From the NCBI RefSeq assembly GCF_010667685.1, contig NZ_WHZW01000007.1, forward strand, positions 62,001 through 126,000: a stretch of 64,000 nt of DNA. The letters run 5' to 3'. The translations under genes were made by a program, and so were the position numbers. The notes beneath the pieces were generated by a model. It was not told the DNA's origin. It saw only the letters and a program-made list of their open reading frames with translations, and did no database searches. The DNA is from Bifidobacterium aerophilum. GTDB taxonomy: Bacteria; Actinomycetota; Actinomycetes; Actinomycetales; Bifidobacteriaceae. How positions within the stretch are numbered: position 1 is the stretch's first letter; every line of letters starts with the position of its first letter. Shown piece by piece: positions 34,073-43,125 of this stretch.

Positions 34073-34090
34073 ACTTCAAGTGCTCGAAGT
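34073..34090 (-). promoter_or_regulatory. Candidate MerR operator
   Basis: ACTTC-N8-GAAGT (34073-34090) is a perfect 5-bp inverted repeat 17 bases upstream of the MerR start codon. Spacing and sequence resemble the operators of AdhR/MerR-type regulators that sit between -35 and -10. Likely the regulator controls its own gene and the CMD gene. Confidence 0.5.
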
Positions 34091-34200
34091 AAAACCGACG
34101 ACACACCGAAACATCCGGCAATACACCCCCGTTCCCCTGTTCCGTCCCCCGAAGCCGATATCGTCATGAGGGCACCGAACAACGTAGTGAGAGAAGGCCA

Positions 34201-34608
34201 ATGACGCATCACGACAAGGAAGCCGCCTCCGAAGGCTCGTACTTCGATCTGCTCGACGCGATATCCGGACGATGGGCGATCGTCACGATCGAAGCCCTGC
34301 AGACAAGACCGCTGCGCATGTATGAGCTGCGCAGACGACTGCGCAGCGTTCCCTCGCAAGCGCTGTCAACTACGTTGTCCGAGCTTATCGATGCGGGCGT
34401 GATCGCACGTCGAACAGGCGAACGAGACCCGTCCCAGCCGGAATATTCGCTGACGGATACCGGAACAAGCGCGCTCAAACCCCTGATACAGCTGCATCTT
34501 TGGGCCAAGACCCACTATGAGGAAGCCACGATGCGGGCTGCCGCCGAAGACGCAGCACGCCGGTATCTCCTGCTCCACCGCCCGCAACACACCGACGAGG
34601 CGGCATAA
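34201..34608 (+). CDS. HxlR-family transcriptional regulator
   Basis: The 135-residue protein has the HxlR winged-helix pattern: LLDAISGRWAIVTIEAL, MYELRRRLRSVPSQALSTTLSEL and IARRTGERDPSQPEYSLTD. The usual Cys used by redox-sensing HxlR proteins near the N-terminus is absent. GAGAAGG precedes the ATG. It diverges from the MerR gene (144-base gap). Confidence 0.87.
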   Translation: MTHHDKEAASEGSYFDLLDAISGRWAIVTIEALQTRPLRMYELRRRLRSVPSQALSTTLSELIDAGVIARRTGERDPSQPEYSLTDTGTSALKPLIQLHLWAKTHYEEATMRAAAEDAARRYLLLHRPQHTDEAA

Positions 34609-34794
34609 GCCCCACCGCTCCCCGAACGTCCGACCCCAGGGCCACGCGCGAAGGCGGATACGGTGTTCTCCCAGCGAACATTCGGCAAGCTTGCCTCGCG
34701 CTCGCACCACGACGGCGCGGACACGGGTAAAGTAGTGCACACGAAAAGCGGTTTTCCCGCATACGGTTCATTCGCTCGCAAGGGGGTTGGCATC

Positions 34795-36702
34795 ATGGCC
34801 GAGATCATGGCTGGTCACAATGACGAGAACAGGTTGCACACGCTGCGCCATGCCGCATACGTGGCGGCGGACGTGCGCGCGATGGAACGTCCCCTGTTGG
34901 AAGACGGTGCTCCCCTGATGCGCATGGCGGCCACGGCCGTCGCCCATACGGTCGCCGACCTGCTCGGCGATGAGGGGCTGACGCTTGACGAGTCACGAAT
35001 CACATTGCTCGCCGGGGCCGGAGACAACGGCGGCGACGGACTGTACGCGGCGGCCGCGCTCGCGGAGAACGGTGCTTCGGTGACCGCCGTCGCGGTGGGA
35101 CGCACGGTCCATGAGGACGCGTTCGCCGCATTCGTGCGTTCGGGCGGCAAGGTGCTGATTCTCGACCCGGCGTCCGAGATTCCCGGCTGTTCGGCCGGAT
35201 TCGGCGCGGGAGAGGCGGGCGAGCGCCTGCGTGCGGCCGTCGAGCTGGCACGTCATTCCCATGTGATCGTCGACGCGATGACCGGCATCGGTCTGTCCGG
35301 CGAGTTGAGAGGCATTGCCGGTACGATGGCCGCGTCCCTTGGCGTGGACGGCACGGTGCCGGATCGTACGGCGTTGCCGGACGGAGACACCGCCGGCGAG
35401 TTCCCGTTCGTCGTCGCGGTGGACACTCCGTCCGGCGTGGGCGTGGACGACGGCGCGATCACCGGGCCGTACATTCCGGCCGATGTGACGGTGACGTTCG
35501 GCGCGCTCAAGCCGTGTGCGATCCTTCCGCCGGCTTCCTATGCGTGCGGCAAAGTGACGTTGGTCGATTTCGGGTTCGATGTCGACGGCCATGACCCGTT
35601 GGTCGAAGTGGTGTCGGGAGACAATGCGAGCGAGGCCATCCGCCTGCCGAGACTGGCCGATACGAAGTATTCGCGGGGCGTGACGGGTCTCATCACCGGT
35701 TCGGTGCGCTATCCGGGCGCGGCGGTGCTGTCGAGCCGTGCGGCCGCCGCGACGAACGTCGGCATGATCCGGTACATGGGTCCCGAACGCACGCGCTCGA
35801 TGGTGCTGTCCTCGGTGCCAGAGGCCGTGATCGGCAAGGGACGCGTGCAGGCGTGGGTCGTGGGTTCGGGCGTGCCGGACGGCACGGCGGACGAGGATGA
35901 CATGGACGTGCAGCGTCAGACGATCGCGAAACTGCTGTCGCATTATGCGGTCGGAGAGGATGCGGATGACCCCGATCTCGCGTTCGAGATGCCGCCGGTC
36001 GTCGTGGACGCAGGGGCCTTGGACCTGCTGCCCGACGAGGTGCCGGCGCAGGTGGTCATCACGCCTCACGCGGGCGAACTGGCCGCGCTGCTGGTCGAAC
36101 GCGGCGAGGACGTGGACGCACGTGACGTGCAGTTGGAACCGTTGCGTTGGGCGAGACGCGCGCATGAACTGACCGGCGCGACCGTGCTGCTCAAGGGTGC
36201 GGTCAGCATCGTGGTCGGAGACGCCGAGGAAGACGCCGCGGATGCCGCCCGTCATTCGGATCCGGGCGACGACGCGGCCGCGGCGCTGGCGGCACGTCGC
36301 AAGGCCGCCGGCTCGTTGGACGGCGATGAGGCCGACGACATCGAATTCGACGGCGCCGGTAGCGATGAGGCAACTGCAGGCGATCATGTGCGCGTGCTGG
36401 TTGCCGGCCGTGCGCCGGCATGGCTGGGTACCGCAGGCGCCGGCGACGTGTTGGCCGGCATGATGGGCGCGCTGCTTGCCCAGCAGGATGACGTCGCGTC
36501 AATCGTCGAGACGGCGGCGGATGCGGCATATCTGCATGGTTATGCGGCGGCGATCGCGTCGGCGTCCGATCAGCGTGGATTCAACCCGCCGACGATCTAC
36601 GGCACGGCGCCGAGCCGTTCGATCGGCTCGCTCGGCCATCCCATCGTCGCATCCGACGTAGTCGCCTCGATTCCGGACGCGTTCCGGAAACTGCTGTCCT
36701 GA
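34795..36702 (+). CDS. nnr: Bifunctional NAD(P)H-hydrate epimerase/dehydratase
   Basis: The enzyme repairs hydrated NAD(P)H: an N-terminal YjeF_N epimerase (about residues 1-265: AGAGDNGGDGL with the NAD-type loop, and VDTPSGVGVDDG) and a C-terminal ADP/ATP-dependent dehydratase (about 285-635: VITPHAGELAALL, AGAGDVLAGM). Inside the dehydratase is a long acidic, low-complexity insertion (about 475-531), which the family normally lacks. AAGGGGG lies eight bases before the ATG at 34795; an upstream ATG at 34663 is less likely. Confidence 0.9.
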   Translation: MAEIMAGHNDENRLHTLRHAAYVAADVRAMERPLLEDGAPLMRMAATAVAHTVADLLGDEGLTLDESRITLLAGAGDNGGDGLYAAAALAENGASVTAVAVGRTVHEDAFAAFVRSGGKVLILDPASEIPGCSAGFGAGEAGERLRAAVELARHSHVIVDAMTGIGLSGELRGIAGTMAASLGVDGTVPDRTALPDGDTAGEFPFVVAVDTPSGVGVDDGAITGPYIPADVTVTFGALKPCAILPPASYACGKVTLVDFGFDVDGHDPLVEVVSGDNASEAIRLPRLADTKYSRGVTGLITGSVRYPGAAVLSSRAAAATNVGMIRYMGPERTRSMVLSSVPEAVIGKGRVQAWVVGSGVPDGTADEDDMDVQRQTIAKLLSHYAVGEDADDPDLAFEMPPVVVDAGALDLLPDEVPAQVVITPHAGELAALLVERGEDVDARDVQLEPLRWARRAHELTGATVLLKGAVSIVVGDAEEDAADAARHSDPGDDAAAALAARRKAAGSLDGDEADDIEFDGAGSDEATAGDHVRVLVAGRAPAWLGTAGAGDVLAGMMGALLAQQDDVASIVETAADAAYLHGYAAAIASASDQRGFNPPTIYGTAPSRSIGSLGHPIVASDVVASIPDAFRKLLS

Positions 36703-36828
36703 CAATCATTCGGCAGATTTCCGGTTCGTCCGCAAGACGCCCTGAGCCATCGTGCCGGGGCGTTCGCGTCGGTACACTAGTCACCATCCATAACCATTGA
36801 CCGATCGACCGTCCTAAAGAGGTAGCTC

Positions 36829-37458
36829 ATGCCCCAATCCCCCATTACCGACGTCATTTTCGATTTCTGTGGCGTGCTGCTCGACTGGCAGACCCGAGCA
36901 TGTCTCGAAGGCCGTTTTCCCGACGACGTAGTGACCGCGATCTGCGCCGACGACGATCCGCACGGCTTCTTCCGCTATGAGGACCGCATGGACGCCGGCG
37001 AGGATTTCGCCGGCATCTATCCGGACGTCGTGCGCGAGCAGGGTGAGGACATCGCGCGGATCTTCAAGTACTACATCGACCATTACGATGACGCGCTGCC
37101 GCGCACGCTGCCGGGCATGGTCGAGTTGCTCGAGGATCTGAAGCGCCACGGATACGGCGTGTGGGGCCTGACGAACTGGTCGCACGAGACGTTCCATCTC
37201 GCATTCGAAAAGTTCCCGCGGCTGGCCGAGCTGTTGAACGACACGGTCGTCTCCGGAGTGGAGAAGATGCACAAACCGAACGCCGACATCTACGAGCTCG
37301 CACTGAACCGTTTCGGATTGAATGCCGAACAATGCGTCTTCTTCGACGACACCTCGAAGAACGTGGTCGGCGCGAACGAGGTCGGCATCCACGGCATCCT
37401 CTTCGAGAACGCGCTTGAGGCCCGCGAATCCCTCGCCGCCCTCGGCGTGCGTCTGTAG
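36829..37458 (+). CDS. HAD-superfamily hydrolase, YihX-like
   Basis: This 209-residue HAD-IA phosphatase has motif I DFCGVL (nucleophile Asp), a small helical cap, motif II Thr in LTNWS, Lys in MHKPNADIY and motif IV FFDDTSKNV. It resembles the YihX-type glucose-1-phosphate phosphatases, but the substrate is not readable. AGAGG precedes the ATG. A good terminator follows at 37464. Confidence 0.82.
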   Translation: MPQSPITDVIFDFCGVLLDWQTRACLEGRFPDDVVTAICADDDPHGFFRYEDRMDAGEDFAGIYPDVVREQGEDIARIFKYYIDHYDDALPRTLPGMVELLEDLKRHGYGVWGLTNWSHETFHLAFEKFPRLAELLNDTVVSGVEKMHKPNADIYELALNRFGLNAEQCVFFDDTSKNVVGANEVGIHGILFENALEARESLAALGVRL

Positions 37459-37463
37459 TTTCG

Positions 37464-37497
37464 ACGTGATGCATGGTCATGCGTCCATGCATCACGT
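37464..37497 (+). terminator. Rho-independent terminator after the HAD gene
   Basis: A perfect 13-bp stem (37464-37476 with 37485-37497) encloses an 8-base loop and is followed by ATTT. It begins six bases past the HAD stop. Confidence 0.75.
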
Positions 37498-37555
37498 ATT
37501 TCATGCCTGCACGCGCCACGACCTTATAAACCGACTGCACGTAGCGGGCGGATGG

Positions 37556-37561
37556 TATAAC
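37556..37561 (+). promoter_or_regulatory. Candidate -10 for a leaderless LysR transcript
   Basis: TATAAC lies eight bases before the LysR ATG, so a start from it would fall at the A of the ATG. No Shine-Dalgarno sequence is seen close to the start codon. A matching -35 is not convincing. Confidence 0.4.
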
Positions 37562-37569
37562 CATAATTT

Positions 37570-38493
37570 ATGACACTGCTGCAGCTGAAATACATCGTCA
37601 AGATCGTCGAATGCGGGTCGATGAACGAGGCCTCGCACGAACTGTACGTCTCGCAGCCCGCGTTGAGCTCGTCCGTGAAGGAACTGGAAAACGAGCTGGG
37701 CATCGAGATCTTCACCCGCTCCTCGCAGGGCATCGCCCTGACCGTCGACGGCGCGGAGTTCCTCACCTACGCCCGTCAGGTCCTCGACCAGGCCGCCCTG
37801 CTCGAGGAACGCTACAAGAACGCCAAGCCTCGCAAGCAGCTGTGCTCCGTGTCCACCCAGCACTACATGTTCGCCGTCGAGGCGTTCGTCGAGATGATCA
37901 ACTCGATCAAGTCCGACGAATACGAGTTCACGATCCGCGAGACGCGCACCAAGGACATCATCAACCAGGTCGCCAACATGCTGTCCGAAATCGGCATCCT
38001 GTACCTGTCCGATTTCAACAAGGACGTCATCGGCAAGCTCCTGCGCGAAAAGCATCTCGAGTTCCATCCGCTGTTCCGCGCCCCGCTGCATGTGTTCCTC
38101 GCCCGCACCAACCCGTTGGCGGGCAAGAAGAAGCTCACCATGGAGGACCTGAAGCCCTACCCGTTCATCCAGTACGAGCAGGGCGAGGACGGCAGCTTCT
38201 ACTTCGCGGAAGAGGCGGTCTGGCCCGAATACAACCCGAAGCAGATCAACGTGACCGACCGCGCGACGATCCTCAACTTCATCGTCGGCCTCAACGGCTA
38301 CACGGTGTGCACCGGCATCGACAACGGCGATCTCAACAATGAGAAGATCGTCACCGTGCCGCTCGACTCGGACGAGACGATGCTGGTCGGCTGGATCACC
38401 AACGAGCGCGCCAAGCTGTCGAAGGCGGCGGAGGATTACCTGTCGAAGCTCAAGTCCGTGGTCGCATCGCACGGATACAAGCTGATCGACTAA
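37570..38493 (+). CDS. LysR-family transcriptional regulator
   Basis: The 307-residue protein starts with the LysR winged helix (LKYIVKIVECGSMNEASHELYVSQPALSSSV, cut here to describe residues 5-35), followed by LGIEIFTRSSQGIALT, and a periplasmic-binding-like effector domain (about 90-300). Such a domain binds small co-inducers, often sulfur or amino-acid compounds; the effector cannot be named. It precedes the ABC exporter operon by 213 bases and may or may not control it. Confidence 0.88.
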   Translation: MTLLQLKYIVKIVECGSMNEASHELYVSQPALSSSVKELENELGIEIFTRSSQGIALTVDGAEFLTYARQVLDQAALLEERYKNAKPRKQLCSVSTQHYMFAVEAFVEMINSIKSDEYEFTIRETRTKDIINQVANMLSEIGILYLSDFNKDVIGKLLREKHLEFHPLFRAPLHVFLARTNPLAGKKKLTMEDLKPYPFIQYEQGEDGSFYFAEEAVWPEYNPKQINVTDRATILNFIVGLNGYTVCTGIDNGDLNNEKIVTVPLDSDETMLVGWITNERAKLSKAAEDYLSKLKSVVASHGYKLID

Positions 38494-38706
38494 GCCACCA
38501 GGTCCGCCGTTCGACTGATCGGATCGCGTGTGTTCGGCCGGGGTCGTTTCCGCACTGTCGGGGATGGCCCCGGCCGTCGCGCATGTACGGACGCATGTGG
38601 ACCGATGCGCGTGGACCGACGGTGTTGCTAGTCTTGTTCGCGTTCACAGGAGTCGCGCTCGGCACGGATGCACGCATGCGCGGCAACCAGCATGGAGGAA
38701 CGGCAA

Positions 38707-40632
38707 GTGAAGACGGTACGAATATTGCTGCGACACGTCGGCGAATTCAAACGCGACGCGATCCTGACGCCGATATGGATGATAGGCGAAGTGGCATGCG
38801 AGATGATCATCCCGCTGCTCATGGCCACGCTCATCGACCAAGGCGTCGAGAAAGGCGACATGGGCGTGATCTCGCGTACGGCGGGATTCATGGTTCTCAT
38901 GGCCCTGTGCGGACTTACGGTCGGCTGTCTCGGCTCGGTTTTCGGATCGCGCGCCGCAACCGGCTTCGCAAAGAACCTGCGACAGGACCAGTACGACAAC
39001 ATCCAGACGTTCTCGTTTTCGAACATTGACCGGTTCTCCACACCGAGCCTGGTGACAAGACTCACCACCGACGTGATGAACATCCAGAACGCGTTCATGA
39101 TGATCCTGCGCATGGTGCCGCGCGCGTTCTCCAGCCTCATCATCGCCATGTGCATGGCGTTCGTCGTCTCCGGCACGATGGCCCTGATCTATCTGGGAGC
39201 GGTCGTCGTGCTCGGCACCATCCTCGGTATCCTCATGAACATCGCCGCGAAATACTTCCGTCAGGCATTCCCCGAATACGACGCGATGAACGAATCCGTC
39301 GAGGAGAACGTCACCGCCATACGCGCGGTCAAGGCGTTCGCCCGCGAAGGCATGCAGACCCGCGTGTTCAAGACCACGTCGAAACGCATCTACGACATTT
39401 TCCTCAAGGCCGAGCTCGTGCTCGCCGCCGTGGACCCGATCATCCAGACCACCGTGTGGGGATGCCTGCTGCTCATCAGCTGGGTGGGTTCGCATCTGAT
39501 CGTGCAGGACCGGCTCACCACCGGCGACCTGACCAGTCTGCTGATGTATTGCATGAACATCCTCATGAGCCTGGTCATGCTGTCGATGACGATCGTGATG
39601 ATCACCATGTCGTCCGCCAGCGCCCGGCGTATCGCCGAAGTGCTCGAGGAGAAAGACGACATGCCCGTCGCCGCACACCCGGTCGAAGCGGTGCGCGACG
39701 GTTCGATCAAGTTCAGCCACGTCGACTTCGCGTATCCGGCCGTCAAACTTTCGGAGAACGATCCGGCCGCGAAGCGCCGCATCGAGGCCACGCATCAGCT
39801 CATCGTCAAAGGCCCCGAGAACGTGCTCACCGACATCAATCTGACGATCCCGTCCGGCGCGGTCATCGGCGTGATCGGCGGCACCGGCTCGTCCAAGACC
39901 ACGCTCGTCAACCTCATTCCGCGCCTGTACGACGTGACCGGCGGCAGCCTCACGGTCGGCGGCGTGGACGTGCGCGACTATGACCGCACCGTGCTTCGAG
40001 ATAAGGTCGCCGTCGTTTTGCAGAACAACGTGCTGTTCTCCGGTACGATCCTGTCCAACATGCGCTGGGGCAATCCGGACGCGACCCTCGACGATTGCAA
40101 GCGGGCCTGCGCGATCGCCTGCGCCGACGAGTTCATCGACAGGCTGCCCGACGGCTACGAGTCGAAGGTCGAGCAGGGTGGCCAGAATTTCTCCGGCGGT
40201 CAGAAGCAGCGCCTGTGCATCGCGCGGGCGCTGCTCAAGGACCCGAAGGTATTGATCCTGGACGATTCGACGTCCGCGGTCGACACCGGCACCGACGCGA
40301 GGATCCGTCACGCGTTCGCCAGCCGGATGCCCGACGTGACGAAGATCATCATCGCGCAGCGCATCTCGAGCGTGCAGGACGCGGACATGATCGTCGTGCT
40401 CGACGACGGCAGGATCAGCGGCGTCGGCACGCACGCCGAACTCATGCGATCGAACGGGATCTACCGCCAGCTGGTCGAACTGCAGACACAGGGCGGCGGC
40501 GACTTCGACGAGGAGCAGTTCGCGCAATTGCCATCGGGGCCGGCTGGCGTGACGAATGCCGCGAACGACACGACGCATGGCATCGCAAACTCCGACGTGC
40601 AGGATAACGACAACGACGAGGAGGTGCGCTGA
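38707..40632 (+). CDS. ABC exporter half-transporter with degenerate ATP site
   Basis: The 641-residue protein has six membrane helices (about 15-290) and a nucleotide-binding domain. Walker A is GGTGSSKTT (a Ser for the usual Gly), Walker B LILDDSTSAVD has Asp instead of the catalytic Glu, and the H-loop His is Gln (IIAQRISS), while the signature FSGGQKQR is normal. These changes fit the degenerate site of heterodimeric exporters such as BmrC or TM287. An insertion of about 33 residues follows the A-loop Tyr. The start is a GTG with GGAGGA seven bases before it. The stop overlaps the next gene by one base (TGATG). Confidence 0.9.
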   Translation: MKTVRILLRHVGEFKRDAILTPIWMIGEVACEMIIPLLMATLIDQGVEKGDMGVISRTAGFMVLMALCGLTVGCLGSVFGSRAATGFAKNLRQDQYDNIQTFSFSNIDRFSTPSLVTRLTTDVMNIQNAFMMILRMVPRAFSSLIIAMCMAFVVSGTMALIYLGAVVVLGTILGILMNIAAKYFRQAFPEYDAMNESVEENVTAIRAVKAFAREGMQTRVFKTTSKRIYDIFLKAELVLAAVDPIIQTTVWGCLLLISWVGSHLIVQDRLTTGDLTSLLMYCMNILMSLVMLSMTIVMITMSSASARRIAEVLEEKDDMPVAAHPVEAVRDGSIKFSHVDFAYPAVKLSENDPAAKRRIEATHQLIVKGPENVLTDINLTIPSGAVIGVIGGTGSSKTTLVNLIPRLYDVTGGSLTVGGVDVRDYDRTVLRDKVAVVLQNNVLFSGTILSNMRWGNPDATLDDCKRACAIACADEFIDRLPDGYESKVEQGGQNFSGGQKQRLCIARALLKDPKVLILDDSTSAVDTGTDARIRHAFASRMPDVTKIIIAQRISSVQDADMIVVLDDGRISGVGTHAELMRSNGIYRQLVELQTQGGGDFDEEQFAQLPSGPAGVTNAANDTTHGIANSDVQDNDNDEEVR

Positions 40633-42548
40633 TGCCCGGTCCACGTGGCAATGCCGGCCGTATGGCCGCCGGCGCGAAACAGGGACGCGAACTCGACCAT
40701 CCGTTCCGCATCTTCATGCGGCTCATGCGGTTCGTGTTCGGCATGTACGGAGTGCAATATGGCATCGTGATCGCGCTCATCGTCGTCACGATCTTTGCGC
40801 AGGTGCGCGGCAACCTGTTCTTCCAGACGCTCATCGACAACTACATCACGCCGATGCTCACCTCGCATGATCATGACTTCGGCCCGCTGCTCGGCGCGAT
40901 CGGCGTGATGGCGTCGATCTATGCGGCCGGCATCGCCGCCAACGCGGTAAGTGCCGTGCTCAAGGCGTTCATCACGCAGGGTTTCATGATGAAGCTGCGC
41001 AACCGCATGTTCACGCACATGCAGCGGTTGCCGCTCGGCTACTTCGACACGAACTCTCGCGGTGACGTGATGAGCCTGTACACCAACGACATCGACACGC
41101 TGCGGCAGATGGTCTCGCAGTCCATCCCGCAGATCATCAACTCGGTGTTCAGCATCGTCATGATCCTGTTCAGCATGATCTACCTGAGCGTGCCGCTGAC
41201 CGTGGTCGTCCTCGTCGTGTCCGGGCTGATGGTGTGGATGACGAAGATCATGACCGGCAAGTCCGGCACGTATTTCTCCCGCCAGCAGAAGTCGGTCGGC
41301 GAGCTCAACGGCTACGTCGAAGAGATGATGAGCGGGCAGAAGGTCGTCAAGGTGTTCACGCACGAGGCCGCGGCGAAGGCGGACTTCCGCGAACGCAACG
41401 ACCGGCTGTTCGACGCGTCCAACAAGGCGAACATGTTCTCCGGCTTCCTTGGACCGATCAACAACCAGCTCGGCTATGTGGCGTATGTGCTCTGTGCGCT
41501 CGTCGGCGGCTGGCTCGCGGTCAACGGGGTGACCGGACTGACATTGGGCGGGCTGGTGAGCTTCCTGACGTTCGTCAAGAGCTTCACCATGCCGATCAGC
41601 CAGGTCAGCCAGCAGTTGAACGCGATCGTCATGGGTCTGGCCGGCGCGGACCGCATCTTCAAGCTGCTCGACCAGAAGACCGAATCGGACGACGGCAAGA
41701 CCACGCTGGTGAGCGTGCGTCCGGATGCCGCGACCGGCGAGCTGGCCGAAACGACCGATCGCACCGATCAGTGGGGCTGGCGTGGCTCGGACGGGCGGAT
41801 CGTGCCGATGCGCGGCGATATCCGGCTCGATCATGTGACGTTCAGTTACGTGCCCGGCAAGACGATCCTGCACGACATGACGATGTTCGCCAAGCCCGGT
41901 CAGAAGATCGCGCTCGTCGGTTCGACCGGCGCCGGCAAGACGACGATCACGAACCTGATCACCCGGTTCTACGACATCGACTCCGGCACGATCACATACG
42001 ACGGCATCGACATCGCCGACATCCGCAAGTCCGACCTGCGACAGTCGCTTGGCATGGTACTGCAGGACACGCACCTGTTCTCCGGTTCGATCATGGAGAA
42101 CATCCGCTTCGGCCGGCTCGACGCGACCGACGAGGAGGTGATCGCCGCAGCCAAGCTCGCCAACGCGCACACGTTCATCGAAAAGCTGCCGAACGGCTAT
42201 GACACGCAGCTGACCGGCGACGGCGCGTCGCTGAGCCAGGGCCAGCGGCAGATGCTCGCGATCGCACGCGCCGCAGTGGCCGATCCGCCCGCACTGATCC
42301 TGGACGAGGCGACCTCATCGATCGACACGCGTACCGAGTCGCTCGTGCAGGCCGGCATGGACGAGCTGATGAAGGGGCGCACCACGTTCGTGATCGCGCA
42401 CCGCCTGTCCACGATCCGCAACGCCGACTGCATCATGGTGATCGAGGCGGGCCGCATCGTCGAACGCGGCACGCACGATGAACTCATCGCCCAGCAGGGC
42501 CGGTACTACACGCTGTACACCGGTCTCAAAGGCAAGATGGCGCAGTGA
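40632..42548 (+). CDS. ABC exporter half-transporter with catalytic ATP site
   Basis: The 638-residue partner has six membrane helices (about 30-345) and an NBD with Walker A GSTGAGKTT (about 430), Walker B LILDEATSSID with the catalytic Glu, and H-loop IAHRLST. Its signature is divergent (SLSQGQRQM). Paired with the upstream subunit, the consensus site would use this Walker A/B plus that subunit's FSGGQ, and the second site would be degenerate on both sides. The pair probably exports drugs, lipids or peptides. Translational coupling by TGATG supports a heterodimer. Confidence 0.92.
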   Translation: MPGPRGNAGRMAAGAKQGRELDHPFRIFMRLMRFVFGMYGVQYGIVIALIVVTIFAQVRGNLFFQTLIDNYITPMLTSHDHDFGPLLGAIGVMASIYAAGIAANAVSAVLKAFITQGFMMKLRNRMFTHMQRLPLGYFDTNSRGDVMSLYTNDIDTLRQMVSQSIPQIINSVFSIVMILFSMIYLSVPLTVVVLVVSGLMVWMTKIMTGKSGTYFSRQQKSVGELNGYVEEMMSGQKVVKVFTHEAAAKADFRERNDRLFDASNKANMFSGFLGPINNQLGYVAYVLCALVGGWLAVNGVTGLTLGGLVSFLTFVKSFTMPISQVSQQLNAIVMGLAGADRIFKLLDQKTESDDGKTTLVSVRPDAATGELAETTDRTDQWGWRGSDGRIVPMRGDIRLDHVTFSYVPGKTILHDMTMFAKPGQKIALVGSTGAGKTTITNLITRFYDIDSGTITYDGIDIADIRKSDLRQSLGMVLQDTHLFSGSIMENIRFGRLDATDEEVIAAAKLANAHTFIEKLPNGYDTQLTGDGASLSQGQRQMLAIARAAVADPPALILDEATSSIDTRTESLVQAGMDELMKGRTTFVIAHRLSTIRNADCIMVIEAGRIVERGTHDELIAQQGRYYTLYTGLKGKMAQ

Positions 42549-42554
42549 CAGCAG

Positions 42555-42590
42555 ATGACGGGTCAGCACAGCGTTGTGCTGACCCGTCAT
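42555..42590 (+). terminator. Terminator-like hairpin after the exporter operon
   Basis: A perfect 16-bp stem (42555-42570 with 42575-42590) encloses a 4-base loop, starting six bases past the stop of the second exporter gene. There is no T-run. Confidence 0.65.
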
Positions 42591-42828
42591 GATGGTCCCC
42601 CTGGATCTCACAATCCAAGAAACCAGCACTGCCTCGAAACGAGAATACGACTGGAACGTCGGGGAATCGTTCGGATCACTGGTCCGAAGGCTCCTCTGAT
42701 CGAAAGCCGGCTCACGACGGACTTCCTTGATTCGGAGGGCAACGATGGATACCGGACCGGCGTCTGGCGGTTCTGATGCACGACGGCCCGTTTTGCCGTG
42801 TATGATATGAATCGTTCAGAACAGACAT

Positions 42829-42855
42829 CGGCGGTTCGATATGCCGGAACCGCCG
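42829..42855 (+). promoter_or_regulatory. Leader hairpin 1 of the second ABC-F gene
   Basis: CGGCGGTTC (42829-42837) and GAACCGCCG (42847-42855) form a perfect 9-bp stem with a 9-base loop, about 270 bases upstream of the ABC-F start. Confidence 0.4.
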
Positions 42856-42960
42856 GAACAGCAAGGACTTACTTACGTTGATTATTCGATAAGCGGCACC
42901 GGCGGACGACTTCACAGGTGAAGCATATCCGTATGGAACGCTTGTCGCGCGACTCCACGT

Positions 42961-42986
42961 ATGGATTCGCTTTGTTTCGAATCCAT
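42961..42986 (+). promoter_or_regulatory. Leader hairpin 2 of the second ABC-F gene
   Basis: ATGGATTCG (42961-42969) and CGAATCCAT (42978-42986) form a perfect 9-bp stem around a T-rich 8-base loop. An ATG lies in the left arm. In resistance-type ABC-F genes such structures mediate ribosome-stalling attenuation; that is only a suggestion here. Confidence 0.4.
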
Positions 42987-43125
42987 GGTGACCGTTCCAT
43001 CCTTGCATATGCCGTTCGCATATTGGTGCCAATACGCAATCACAGCCATTACGCCGCAACCGACGGTTCCCGCGGGCCATCAACGAGCGCCGGTTCACGG
43101 CAAACGTACCGCATTGGAGCACCAT

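Larger units (their letters stand above)
42549..43125 (+). other. 577-base non-coding region before the second ABC-F gene
   Basis: After a terminator-like hairpin (42555-42590) comes a stretch (42600-42780) whose weak plus-strand frame, ending at 42776, I cannot tie to any family. From about 42800 to 43125 it looks like a leader: a TATGAT -10-like sequence at 42801, a hairpin at 42829-42855 and a second at 42961-42986 are in the path of an ABC-F gene. No convincing gene is present. Confidence 0.5.
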
